64,000 bases of DNA from JAFAGX01 sp035624215 (GTDB lineage: Bacteria; Acidobacteriota; Terriglobia; Terriglobales; Acidobacteriaceae). Under the pieces are notes generated by a model. The model was not told the origin of the DNA and did no database searches. It worked only from the letters and a program-made list of their open reading frames with translations. The stretch covers positions 1-64,000 of the forward strand of contig DASPRY010000170.1 in the NCBI GenBank assembly GCA_035624215.1. The letters are read 5' to 3'. A program made the translations under genes and the position numbers. Of the stretch, positions 17,195 through 24,381 are shown in pieces; the stretch's first letter is position 1; each line of letters opens with the position of its first letter.

Positions 17195-17566
17195 TCACTT
17201 CTTCGCCGCTGCTTCTTTCCCCGCCTCTTCCGGAGTACTTACGGACGAAATCGATCCCCGGCTGACCTCAATCCGCAGATTATCGGGAGGCACGCGCAAG
17301 TGAACCGCATCATCCTTTAAGGCGATGATAGTCCCTCGAATGCCTCCGCTTGTCACCACCTTGTCGCCCGTCTTGAGTTCGCTCAACATCTGCTGCCACT
17401 TCTTTTGCCGCCGCTGCTGCGGCATGATTAACAGGAAATAGAAGATGGCGAAGATAAAAATCAGCGGCGCGAATCCCAGCCAGCCCATGGAGCCGCTGTT
17501 GGTTTGCACCGCCATTAATACCTGGATATTCATCAGGACTAATATTGTTCCCGGGACCACCAGCAT
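17195..17566 (-). CDS. yajC: Sec translocase accessory subunit YajC
   Basis: A 123-residue YajC. One N-terminal membrane helix (APLIFIFAIFYFLLIMPQQRRQKKWQQMLSELKTGDKVVTSGGIRGTI) carries the highly conserved LIMPQQRRxKK and GDxVVTxGGIxG patterns. It associates with SecDF and YidC. The start is uncertain: ATG 17566, ATG 17533 and ATG 17518 are all in frame and none has a strong ribosome binding site; the later two give an N terminus closer to family length. It lies 35 bp upstream of secD. Confidence 0.93.
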   Translation of the reverse strand: MLVVPGTILVLMNIQVLMAVQTNSGSMGWLGFAPLIFIFAIFYFLLIMPQQRRQKKWQQMLSELKTGDKVVTSGGIRGTIIALKDDAVHLRVPPDNLRIEVSRGSISSVSTPEEAGKEAAAKK

Positions 17567-17664
17567 ACCTATCGACGCACTGCCAGTTTGAATTTACCGT
17601 CGGAGTTTCTTGCTTTATCGGCCGGAGATTGCTTCAGCTTCGGACGACTTCAGGGGTTGCCGAG

Positions 17665-18804
17665 CTACGGTTTGGCTCGAGACCAGACCTCGGATAGAAA
17701 ACGGGCCCCTCTCCCAAGAGAAATAGAATGACGTACTGCCCGCATAGTGTCAAGGTAGAAGCTCAAGTTGTGGATGGTGTTCAAGACCTGGGCCAGAATC
17801 TCGTTCGAGGCATATAAATGACGCAGATAAGCTCGTGAATACCGCCGGCAAACTCGGCAACCGCAATTCGGGTCGAGAGGACCCGGATCGCCCGCATACT
17901 GCGCCTGTTTGATCGAAATCCGGCCCTCTGATGTGAACAGCAGCCCGTGGCGTGCTGCGCGTGTGGGCAGCACACAATCCATCATGTCGATTCCAAGATT
18001 CGCATATTCGACGATCTCCTCCGGCGTGCCTACGCCCATCAGGTAGCGGGGTTGGTCAGGGGGCAAATACTCGACCGTCGCTTCCACAATCTCACGCGTC
18101 ACATGCCGCGGTTCGCCTACGCTCAGTCCGCCGATTGCGTATCCGGAAAAACCGACCTCTCGTGTCCTCTCCGCAGATTCTTTGCGCAGGGCCGGGTCCA
18201 TCCCACCTTGCACGATCCCGAAAAGCGCCTGCATTCGATCAGGCTCGTCACTCCAGGGCGCTTCGCTCTTATGCTCCTCAAAATACCTCTTACTCCTCTC
18301 CGCCCAACGCAGTGTCAGCTCCATCGACGTCCGCAGCCGCTCTCGTTCCGCGGGATATTCGGTACATTCATCGAACGCCATGATGATATCGGCACCCAGC
18401 CCAATCTGCGCCTCAATGGCATTCTCAGGGCTGAAGAAGTGGCTCGAGCCATCCAGGTGTGATCGGAACGTTACGCCGTCCTCGCTGATCCTTCGTAGAT
18501 CGTTTAAGCTGAAAACTTGGAAACCGCCGGAATCGGTCAGGATGGCCCGCGGCCACGACATGAACCGATGCAAACCCCCGAGCTTCCTAATCTGCTCGAC
18601 TCCGGGCCTGAGGTAGAGGTGATAAGTGTTCCCCAAAAGAATTTCAATGCCGAGTTCCTCAAGCAGATCCTGCGGCACGCCCTTGACAGAGCCGACGGTT
18701 CCCACCGGCATGAACACAGGCGTTTCCACTTCGCCATGAGGCGTGCTCAGCCGGCCCGCGCGTGCCGCTCCGGCTCGCGCCTCAACCAGGAATTGAGTCG
18801 ACAT
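17665..18804 (-). CDS. tgt: Queuine/preQ1 tRNA-guanine transglycosylase
   Basis: A 379-residue Tgt, which exchanges guanine 34 for preQ1 in tRNAs with GUN anticodons, a step to queuosine. Clear landmarks are GNTYHLYLRPG, the DSGGFQVFSL active-site segment, GIVQGG, GLSVGEP, the nucleophile region GIDMMDCVLPTR, and the zinc site CGCRVCRRYSRAYLRHL. I start at ATG 18804, which gives the length and N terminus (STQFLVEARAGAARAG) of known enzymes; the frame is open for 35 more codons upstream, but that part has no family match and covers a repeat element. It sits upstream of yajC-secD-secF, a very common arrangement. Confidence 0.96.
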   Translation of the reverse strand: MSTQFLVEARAGAARAGRLSTPHGEVETPVFMPVGTVGSVKGVPQDLLEELGIEILLGNTYHLYLRPGVEQIRKLGGLHRFMSWPRAILTDSGGFQVFSLNDLRRISEDGVTFRSHLDGSSHFFSPENAIEAQIGLGADIIMAFDECTEYPAERERLRTSMELTLRWAERSKRYFEEHKSEAPWSDEPDRMQALFGIVQGGMDPALRKESAERTREVGFSGYAIGGLSVGEPRHVTREIVEATVEYLPPDQPRYLMGVGTPEEIVEYANLGIDMMDCVLPTRAARHGLLFTSEGRISIKQAQYAGDPGPLDPNCGCRVCRRYSRAYLRHLYASNEILAQVLNTIHNLSFYLDTMRAVRHSISLGRGARFLSEVWSRAKP

Positions 18805-18844
18805 TATTGAGGATTGTACCGAACCACATGCGGATAGCCGCTGA

Positions 18845-18892
18845 GCCTGCTCTGAGCAGAGTCGAAGGGGCCCGGCGGAGAGCTCCGCCGGC
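18845..18892. repeat. REP-like palindromes upstream of tgt
   Basis: CCGGCGGAG (18872-18880) and CTCCGCCGG (18883-18891) are perfectly complementary, giving a 7-bp stem around AGAGCT or a cruciform. Directly beside it is CTGAGCAGAGTCGAAGGGG (18852-18870), close to a dispersed intergenic phrase (TGAGC..AGTCGAAGG) common in bacterial genomes. There is no T tract on either strand, so it is not a classical terminator. Confidence 0.4.
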
Positions 18893-18909
18893 ATATTAAA
18901 TTTTCGCAC

Positions 18910-19368
18910 TCAGTTCAAGTCAATAAGCTCTCCGCGCACTTCGCCATTTTCCACGGTTAGCCGTGCGACAGAGACTGGCAAATGAAATCTTCTCGGCCCC
19001 GCGCTCCCGGGATTGAAGTAGAGCACGCCATTCTTGAATTCTTGCTTCGCAACATGGCTGTGTCCTGAAACTACAGCCGCAAAGCCAGCCGATTCCGGCT
19101 TCAGATCCAAGGTGCGCAGATCATGCAGAACGTAGATAGACAGACCCGCGACTTGCAGCACGTTTGTCTCAGGAATGTCCTGCGCCCACGGCTCGCGATC
19201 CACATTGCCGCGAACAGCAGTTACCGGCGCAAGCTGGGACAGTTTGACGAGGATTGTGGGAGCCCCGATGTCTCCCGCATGAATGATGTAATCCGACCCG
19301 CGCAGTGTTTCTACTGCCTCCAGCCGCAGCAAACCATGCGTATCAGAGATAACGCCGATTTTGATCAT
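18910..19368 (-). CDS. YfcE/MJ0936-type metallophosphoesterase
   Basis: A 152-residue calcineurin-like phosphoesterase. All metal-binding motifs of the family are visible in order: GVISDTHG at residues 5-12, HAGDIG, RGNVD, SGHSH and NPGSAGPRR. Related proteins (YfcE, MJ0936) hydrolyse phosphodiesters in vitro, with unknown natural substrates. ATG 19368 places the first motif at the normal distance; eleven further codons upstream are open but have no match. It lies between ispF and tgt on the same strand, with 72 bp to ispF. Confidence 0.88.
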   Translation of the reverse strand: MIKIGVISDTHGLLRLEAVETLRGSDYIIHAGDIGAPTILVKLSQLAPVTAVRGNVDREPWAQDIPETNVLQVAGLSIYVLHDLRTLDLKPESAGFAAVVSGHSHVAKQEFKNGVLYFNPGSAGPRRFHLPVSVARLTVENGEVRGELIDLN

Positions 19369-19440
19369 CGTGGATGGAACCAGAGAGGACAGAGAGACCA
19401 CAGAGAAACCGAGCGTTTGTGTTCTCTCCGTCCTCGGTGG
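19369..19440. repeat. Imperfect inverted repeat between ispF and the phosphoesterase gene
   Basis: The whole 72-bp spacer is an imperfect palindrome: ACCAGAGAGGACAGAGAGAC and CACAGAG near its left end face TGTTCTCTCCGTCCTC and GGTGGT near its right end. Purine-rich GAGGACAGAGAG-type spacers recur in acidobacterial and related genomes, so this may be a dispersed element or a structured transcript spacer. Confidence 0.35.
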
Positions 19441-19908
19441 TCAAGAAGCTTTTTCCAGCAGCACCACGGCGTGAGCAATAACTGCGTTGTCCGTACCCAT
19501 GCCTTCGGGAGTCTTGGCTTTGAGCCCAACGCGATCCGGCGCAACACCCAGCAAGTCCGCCACGTGCTCGCGGATGACCTTGGCTTGTGGACCGATTTTC
19601 GGTGCTGCCAGAATGAGCGTCGCATCCACATTCACCGCCGTATAACCTGCCGCACGCATTCGCTTGATGGCCTCGCGAACAAAAACCGCCGAGTCCGCAC
19701 CCTTCCATTTCGGGTCAGACGGTGGAAACAGAGTTCCAATGTCTGGCGCCGCAATTGCCCCGAGCAGCGCATCCGTGATCGCGTGAAGAAGCACATCTCC
19801 GTCGGAATGACCGCCGAGACCCTTGTCATGCGACAACGTTACGCCGCCGAGCTTAAGCGGAATACCAGACTTGAATTCGTGCGAATCCCATCCGTAGCCA
19901 ATTCTCAT
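19441..19908 (-). CDS. ispF: 2-C-methyl-D-erythritol 2,4-cyclodiphosphate synthase
   Basis: A 155-residue IspF, which closes the cyclodiphosphate ring in the MEP pathway of isoprenoid synthesis. The first zinc ligands are Asp8 and His10 (MRIGYGWDSH). SHDKGLGGHSDGDVLLHAITDALLGA contains the third ligand histidine, and LKAKTPEGMGT is the substrate/CMP-binding end motif. I prefer ATG 19908 because it gives the standard MRIG start; GTG 19917 three codons upstream is also possible. The MEP pathway fits a bacterium without the mevalonate route. No ispD is adjacent. Confidence 0.95.
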   Translation of the reverse strand: MRIGYGWDSHEFKSGIPLKLGGVTLSHDKGLGGHSDGDVLLHAITDALLGAIAAPDIGTLFPPSDPKWKGADSAVFVREAIKRMRAAGYTAVNVDATLILAAPKIGPQAKVIREHVADLLGVAPDRVGLKAKTPEGMGTDNAVIAHAVVLLEKAS

Positions 19909-20001
19909 CCTGCTCACGTTGACGATGGTAACAGTGAGCGGCTGCTGTAAGCGCGTTTTTTGTTAGAGAAGCGTTCCGAAGCAACATGACGTCACGCGTG
20001 G

Positions 20002-20625
20002 CTACTGCTGCCTTGTCTCGGACCCACGCGCCACCCGATTTCTTACAAACGTCGCAATTTCTTCACTCAGATATTGAGGCGGATGAATTCGGAAAACAGG
20101 GCTTTTGATATGGTCCAGCGAGATTCCAGCCCAGGTCGATCCGGCACCTGTTGATTCGTGCAGAATAATGGCGTCGGCAAGGGCAAGGAATTCCCGCGCC
20201 GATTTCTTAAAATCCGATTTAGCAGGATCGAGAACGGTTAGATAAAGGTCGGCACGAATAAATTTTAAGATGCTGTTCGACTCGAGAACCACATTCTCAG
20301 ATTCGGAGATCTTCTGGCGAATGCTCGGCATTGCTTCCGCCAGCCGTCCCTGCTCGGTCCGAACCCACCACACACTCTGCGCGCCGGCCAACAGGAAGCG
20401 GGAAGTATCCGATTTCCCGGAGCGATCCTTCTCCTCAGAAATCGCCCAGGTGTGATCGTCCAAGGCGCAATGGCAAGCCTTGCCGCTGCGCGAGCAAATC
20501 CCGTGTCCGTACTGCGTGATCTTAAATGCAGTCCAGTGATATTCCGGCAAAGCGGAAATCAGACCAGCAACGATGCTGGTCTTGCCGACGCTTCGGGAAT
20601 GTCCGCCCACCACGACGACTGACAT
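20002..20625 (-). CDS. P-loop NTPase-like protein of unknown function with a Cys cluster
   Basis: A 207-residue protein I cannot assign to a characterised family. It opens with a strand and Walker A motif, VVVVGGHSRSVGKTS (Gly7-Ser17), similar to MobB- or ParA-like P-loop proteins. At about residues 40-55 a segment GHGICSRSGKACHCALDDHTW holds three cysteines and two histidines, suggestive of metal or cofactor binding. Later segments VVLESNSILKFIRADLYLTVLD and DAIILHES look like core strands; the former recalls the VxxESNS/N pattern of such GTPases. I start at ATG 20625 because it gives a clean N terminus; twelve codons upstream are open. It lies 52 bp downstream of lpxD, same strand. Confidence 0.6.
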   Translation of the reverse strand: MSVVVVGGHSRSVGKTSIVAGLISALPEYHWTAFKITQYGHGICSRSGKACHCALDDHTWAISEEKDRSGKSDTSRFLLAGAQSVWWVRTEQGRLAEAMPSIRQKISESENVVLESNSILKFIRADLYLTVLDPAKSDFKKSAREFLALADAIILHESTGAGSTWAGISLDHIKSPVFRIHPPQYLSEEIATFVRNRVARGSETRQQ

Positions 20626-20677
20626 AGATATTTCGATGCCGTTGGTTGTTCCGCAAAACACGCCTGAGCGGCACTTG

Positions 20678-21670
20678 CTACTTTTTTGTCAATCTGGCCA
20701 GAACTGCTAATTGTTGCAGGTACTCGCGAATAGGTCGAGCCGGCGTGCCCCAGAAGATTACACCCTTGCCGCGAATGATTTTCTTGCTGGGAATGCCGCT
20801 CTGAGCACCTAAAATTGCGCCTGCCTCAATGCGAACGTGATCCGCTATGCCAACCTGCCCGCCAACGACGACATTACTCTCAACGACCGCGCTGCCCGAA
20901 AGCCCGGTCTGAGCTGCGATCACGACATCTTCTCCAATCTGTACGTTGTGCCCCACGTGTACCAGATTGTCGATCTTAGTGCCGCGGCCGATCCGGGTGA
21001 GCTCCAGAGCTCCACGATCAATGGTCGCGTTCGCGCCGATTTCGACGTCATCTTCTATCTCCAGCCGGCCAATCTGGGGAAATTTCTCATATCGGCCGGT
21101 TTTCTCGTCGCGAACATAGCCGAAGCCATCGCTGCCCAGCACCGCGCCGGAGTGAACGACGACGCGATTACCAAGCTGCACGCCGGCATAGAGGGTGACA
21201 TTGGGATAGAACCTGCATTCCTCGCCGACCACTGCATGGTCACCAATCACGCATCCCGCCCCGATCCAGGTGCGGTTACCAATATTTACCGCTTCCCCAA
21301 TTACCACGCGCTCATCCACGATGACATCGGAACCCAATTGTGCCGACGAATGCACGATCGCGCTGGGATGAATGCCAGGCTTTCGATTCGCCAGCACAAG
21401 CAACAGTCCTGCAGCACGGGCGAATGCCAGCCGAGGATGAGGGTGCAACAGCAGGGGCTTGTTTGTTGCATAGTGGCGGGCAAACTCTCCGGCGATCACC
21501 GCCGAAGCTCCGCTTGCAATCGCGGCAGGGAGAGCGCGCTCATCTCCCACGAACACCAAATCGCCCTGCCGCGCCGAACGAATGCTCGAAATGCCCGTCA
21601 ATTGCAGGGCGCCGTCTCCGAGCAACTGGGCTTGCACGAAATCGGCGATCTCCCGGACAGAGCGCGGCAT
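20678..21670 (-). CDS. lpxD: UDP-3-O-acylglucosamine N-acyltransferase
   Basis: A 330-residue LpxD, which adds the N-linked hydroxyacyl chain in lipid A synthesis. The N-terminal uridine-binding domain (about 1-100) is followed by a left-handed beta helix made of hexapeptide repeats (VIVDERVVIGEAVNIGNRTWIGAGCVIGD and so on). Further typical segments are GSDGFGYV, ANATIDRGAL, and NLVHVGHNVQIGEDVVIAAQTGLSGSAVV with the catalytic histidine. The length is normal (E. coli 341). The presence of lpxD and an LpxL-like gene indicates that the organism makes lipopolysaccharide. The ATG is followed in the normal way; a small membrane protein gene starts divergently 55 bp away. Confidence 0.96.
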   Translation of the reverse strand: MPRSVREIADFVQAQLLGDGALQLTGISSIRSARQGDLVFVGDERALPAAIASGASAVIAGEFARHYATNKPLLLHPHPRLAFARAAGLLLVLANRKPGIHPSAIVHSSAQLGSDVIVDERVVIGEAVNIGNRTWIGAGCVIGDHAVVGEECRFYPNVTLYAGVQLGNRVVVHSGAVLGSDGFGYVRDEKTGRYEKFPQIGRLEIEDDVEIGANATIDRGALELTRIGRGTKIDNLVHVGHNVQIGEDVVIAAQTGLSGSAVVESNVVVGGQVGIADHVRIEAGAILGAQSGIPSKKIIRGKGVIFWGTPARPIREYLQQLAVLARLTKK

Positions 21671-21725
21671 GGCACAGTTTTATACGTTTGCCACAGGAAA
21701 GGAAAGCCGCAGTCTAGAATGGTGC

Positions 21726-21869
21726 ATGCAACGTAAGGTTTTCTGGATCAGCTTCATTGTGCTTGGGCTGTTTGCCGATTTCGTTCTACCCATCTGGTGG
21801 GCGCTGGCCGCGACAATCCCGATTGCTTACCTGAGCTGGTGGGTCGCATATCGCAGCGATTGGTTTTGA
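21726..21869 (+). CDS. Small membrane protein (47 residues)
   Basis: A 47-residue ORF in the gap between lpxD and the lipid A acyltransferase gene, on the opposite strand. It encodes a very hydrophobic peptide with two helices separated by a short polar/Pro turn: VFWISFIVLGLFADFVLPIW and ALAATIPIAYLSWWVAYRSDWF. A TAGAAT hexamer (21715-21720) lies five bases before the ATG at 21726, so any transcript would be almost leaderless. The frame is open upstream but that part overlaps lpxD antisense. Reality as a gene is supported by the coherent membrane topology and by its filling the gap exactly; function is unknown. Confidence 0.5.
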   Translation: MQRKVFWISFIVLGLFADFVLPIWWALAATIPIAYLSWWVAYRSDWF

Positions 21870-21904
21870 AAAAATGCAAGGCGCGGGCGACCTCCACATG
21901 CAGA

Positions 21905-22804
21905 TCAATACAACGGCGGTTGTCCTTCCGGCCTGGTTTTCCAGCGTCGATGCACCCACAGCCACTGGTCAGGATACTTTCGCACAAACTGCTCGATGAT
22001 TTTCGTGAACAGGGCTGTATTGGCGATCGCATCCGCATCATTGTCGCCCGTGCGGATGAGTTGCACGGCGGGCTCGAACCGCAGTCGGTATTTACGCAAA
22101 GCAGAATCCCAAATCGTGAATCCGGGAACCACGGCGGCATCGGTTCGAAGGCCGATTCTGGCCAACCCGCTGGCAGTGCACGCCGGAATCCCAAAGAAAT
22201 CCACGAACACCCCTTGCGGCGGGGTCATATTGGTGTCCATCAGAATGCCCGCGGTTTCCCCGGCTTTCATCGCGGAAAGCAACCTGCGGACAAAGTCATC
22301 CTTCTCCACCATGGTATTGCCGTGCATGGTGCGATACCGGCGAGTAAGGCTGTCGAGATAGACATTGTCCAGAGGCCGCATCACAACGTGCAGGGGGTAA
22401 CCCTGCAAAGAATGCGTAAAGGCCGAAAGCTCCCATCCGCCCAAGTGGGCGGTGAGGAATAGCACTCCCTTGCCGCCTGTCAGCGCTCTTTCGAAGTTTT
22501 CAAAGCCGTCATAAACCACAACCTGGCTCACGTTTTCACGCGTGTATTTAGGGAACAGACAGACCTCGGCTGCTTGCCTGCCAAGCGAGGTGAAAACACC
22601 GCGCAGAATCTTGCCCCGCTCGTGGCGGCTCTTGTCTGGAAAAGCCAACTGCAGATTGCGCATACCCACCCGGCGCAGGCGGGCGTGTAAAACATAAACA
22701 ATCCACGCCAGGGTGATGCCTGCGGCTCGCGCCAGTGGACGCGGTAGAGCGCCGATACCTTTTATCAGACCCCAGGCGAGCGCGTACTCAAGTCGCTGAC
22801 GCAT
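21905..22804 (-). CDS. LpxL/HtrB-type lipid A late acyltransferase
   Basis: A 299-residue lysophospholipid/lipid A acyltransferase family protein. An N-terminal hydrophobic segment (about 20-40) anchors it. The catalytic HX4E motif is HLGGWE (about residue 119), followed by VVMRPLDN and a conserved GILMDTNMTPPQGVFVDFFGIPACTASGLARIGLRTDAAVVPGF. It closes with DQWLWVHRRWKTRP, the family signature. It should transfer secondary acyl chains to the lipid A disaccharide at the inner membrane. It is upstream of lpxD on the same strand, supporting a lipid A role; which acyl position is unknown. Confidence 0.9.
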   Translation of the reverse strand: MRQRLEYALAWGLIKGIGALPRPLARAAGITLAWIVYVLHARLRRVGMRNLQLAFPDKSRHERGKILRGVFTSLGRQAAEVCLFPKYTRENVSQVVVYDGFENFERALTGGKGVLFLTAHLGGWELSAFTHSLQGYPLHVVMRPLDNVYLDSLTRRYRTMHGNTMVEKDDFVRRLLSAMKAGETAGILMDTNMTPPQGVFVDFFGIPACTASGLARIGLRTDAAVVPGFTIWDSALRKYRLRFEPAVQLIRTGDNDADAIANTALFTKIIEQFVRKYPDQWLWVHRRWKTRPEGQPPLY

Positions 22805-22913
22805 GCGGCGGGAAGGGGTGACGGTAGCATCAGCGAAAATCGCATGTCAAACGGACGTTCGAAGACGGGCGATTCAATGCGGAAACGAGTGGCATCGCGC
22901 ATCCTCACAGGAA

Positions 22914-23882
22914 CTATGCGGCGGTTTCTTCGAGGAACTCCTCAATTTCGTTGATCTCCTTGTCGCTGAGGCGGAGTTCTCCGGCGCGCATCACGCCATT
23001 AGCTTGACGGGCATTGCGCGCTCCAACGATGGCGCCCGTAACCGCAGGATTCCGTAGCGTCCACGCAATCGCCACTTCGCCGGGAGAACGACCGTGCCGC
23101 TGAGCAATTTCCCGAAGCCGCTCAACCAATTCCAGATTACGGGACAAGCGTGGTTCACGGAATTCCGGATCGCTGCTGCGCCAATCATCTTTCGGCAGCT
23201 TCGCGGCGCGTTCGCGAGTCATGGCTCCAGTAAGAAGGCCGGAAGCCATCGGCGAATACACGACCACTCCGATACCCTCGCGCAGGCAGTAAGGCAGGAT
23301 ATCTTCTTCGATCGCGCGATTGATGAGCGAATACGGCGGCTGCAGAGAAGTGACCGGCGCAATTGCATTCGCGCGGCGCAGCTGCCTAACATTGAAGTTC
23401 GACACGCCGATCCAGCGCACTTTCCCTTCGCGCTTCAAATCAGCCAATGTCGACCAGCCTTCTTCCAGTTGCGCGGAGTCCGGCTCGGGCGGCCAGTGCA
23501 TCTGATAGAGATCGATCACATCCAGCTGCAGCCGTCGCAAGCTATTCTCTATCTCCTGCCGAATTGACTCCCGCGCGAGAATTTTTTGTATGGTTCCGCT
23601 GGCGTCCCAGCGTAGGCCACATTTGGTGAAAATGTGGGGCTTGCTGCCAGACCAGCTCTTGACCGCACGGCCAACCACCTCCTCCGAATGCCCGAGTCCA
23701 TAACCTGGGGCCGTGTCGATCCAGTTCACGCCGAGTTCCAAGGCGCGGTGAATAGCCGCGATGGAATCGTTATCATCCTGCGCTCCCCACGCGAACTGCC
23801 AACCGGAGCCCCCGATGGCCCAGGCTCCGAAACCAACTGGGGTAATGCGCAAATCGGAGTTGCCAAGTTGCTTGGTTTGCAT
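22914..23882 (-). CDS. Aldo/keto reductase
   Basis: A 322-residue NADPH-type aldo/keto reductase (TIM barrel). It shows the family start QLGNSDLRITPVGFGAWAIGG. The catalytic tetrad region is NWIDTAPGYGLGHSEEVVGRA (Asp and Tyr), with the active-site Lys in HIFTKCGL and His in DLYQMHWPPEPDS. IGVSNF and the cofactor-binding GAIVGARNARQANG follow. The start is fixed by a good AGGAGA seven or so bases before ATG 23882; the open frame continues for 117 codons upstream but that stretch is antisense to the divergent neighbour. The substrate is unknown; IolS/YajO-like members act on small aldehydes. Confidence 0.9.
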   Translation of the reverse strand: MQTKQLGNSDLRITPVGFGAWAIGGSGWQFAWGAQDDNDSIAAIHRALELGVNWIDTAPGYGLGHSEEVVGRAVKSWSGSKPHIFTKCGLRWDASGTIQKILARESIRQEIENSLRRLQLDVIDLYQMHWPPEPDSAQLEEGWSTLADLKREGKVRWIGVSNFNVRQLRRANAIAPVTSLQPPYSLINRAIEEDILPYCLREGIGVVVYSPMASGLLTGAMTRERAAKLPKDDWRSSDPEFREPRLSRNLELVERLREIAQRHGRSPGEVAIAWTLRNPAVTGAIVGARNARQANGVMRAGELRLSDKEINEIEEFLEETAA

Positions 23883-23911
23883 TTCAATCTTCTCCTGATG
23901 CTGCTTTAGAT

Positions 23912-23921
23912 ACATATATGT
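23912..23921. promoter_or_regulatory. Palindrome in a divergent promoter region
   Basis: ACATATATGT is a perfect 10-bp palindrome in the 63-bp gap between the aldo/keto reductase (-) and MmcQ/YjbR (+) genes. Its AT-rich core and central position make it a candidate operator or overlapping -10 region for both genes. Confidence 0.3.
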
Positions 23922-23945
23922 CTTAAGCGGACACCGATTTTTATT

Positions 23946-24338
23946 ATGAATGCTGATTCCATCCGCAAGTATTGCCTCTCCTTCCCCCATGTCACCGAAA
24001 ACCTGCAATGGGGAGATGACCTCTGCTTTAAAGTGGCTGGCAAAATCTTCGCCATACTCGGACTCGATTCCGTACCCCAGCGCATGTGCTTCAAATGCTC
24101 TCCCGAGAAATTTGCAGAATTGTGTGAGTTGGAGGACATTCGGCCTGCTCCCTACGTTGGGCGCTACAAGTGGGTAATGCTCGATCGCCAGGATGCCCTG
24201 CGCGAGGAAGAATTGAAGGACTCGATTCGCCAATCCTATGAGATGGTCGCATCGAAAGCCAAGCTGCGGAACAGAGTGACGAAACGCAAGTTAAGCCGTC
24301 GAGCCGGCAAAGTAAGGCCACGCAAGAAAGCAATTTGA
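23946..24338 (+). CDS. MmcQ/YjbR family protein
   Basis: A 130-residue protein of the MmcQ/YjbR family (double-wing, CyaY-like fold). Conserved features are the start DSIRKYCLSFPHVTENLQWGDDLCFKVAGKIFAIL, the middle MCFKCSPEKFAEL, and RPAPYVGRYKWVMLD. The final 20 residues are strongly basic (TKRKLSRRAGKVRPRKK), a tail not typical of the family that could bind nucleic acid. Some members are linked to DNA or stress functions, but the biochemical role is unknown. It is divergent from the aldo/keto reductase. Confidence 0.85.
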   Translation: MNADSIRKYCLSFPHVTENLQWGDDLCFKVAGKIFAILGLDSVPQRMCFKCSPEKFAELCELEDIRPAPYVGRYKWVMLDRQDALREEELKDSIRQSYEMVASKAKLRNRVTKRKLSRRAGKVRPRKKAI

Positions 24339-24381
24339 CTGCCTGCAACCCGCTAGGCTAGCCTCAGAAGTCCAAACTCAC

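Noticed and set aside
20837..21736. A 299-codon plus-strand frame antisense to lpxD
   Set aside because: LpxD with its hexapeptide repeats is certain on the minus strand; the antisense frame has no family features.
23883..24233. An N-terminal extension of the aldo/keto reductase of 117 residues
   Set aside because: A strong AGGAGA and the normal family start support ATG 23882; the extension is antisense to the MmcQ/YjbR gene.
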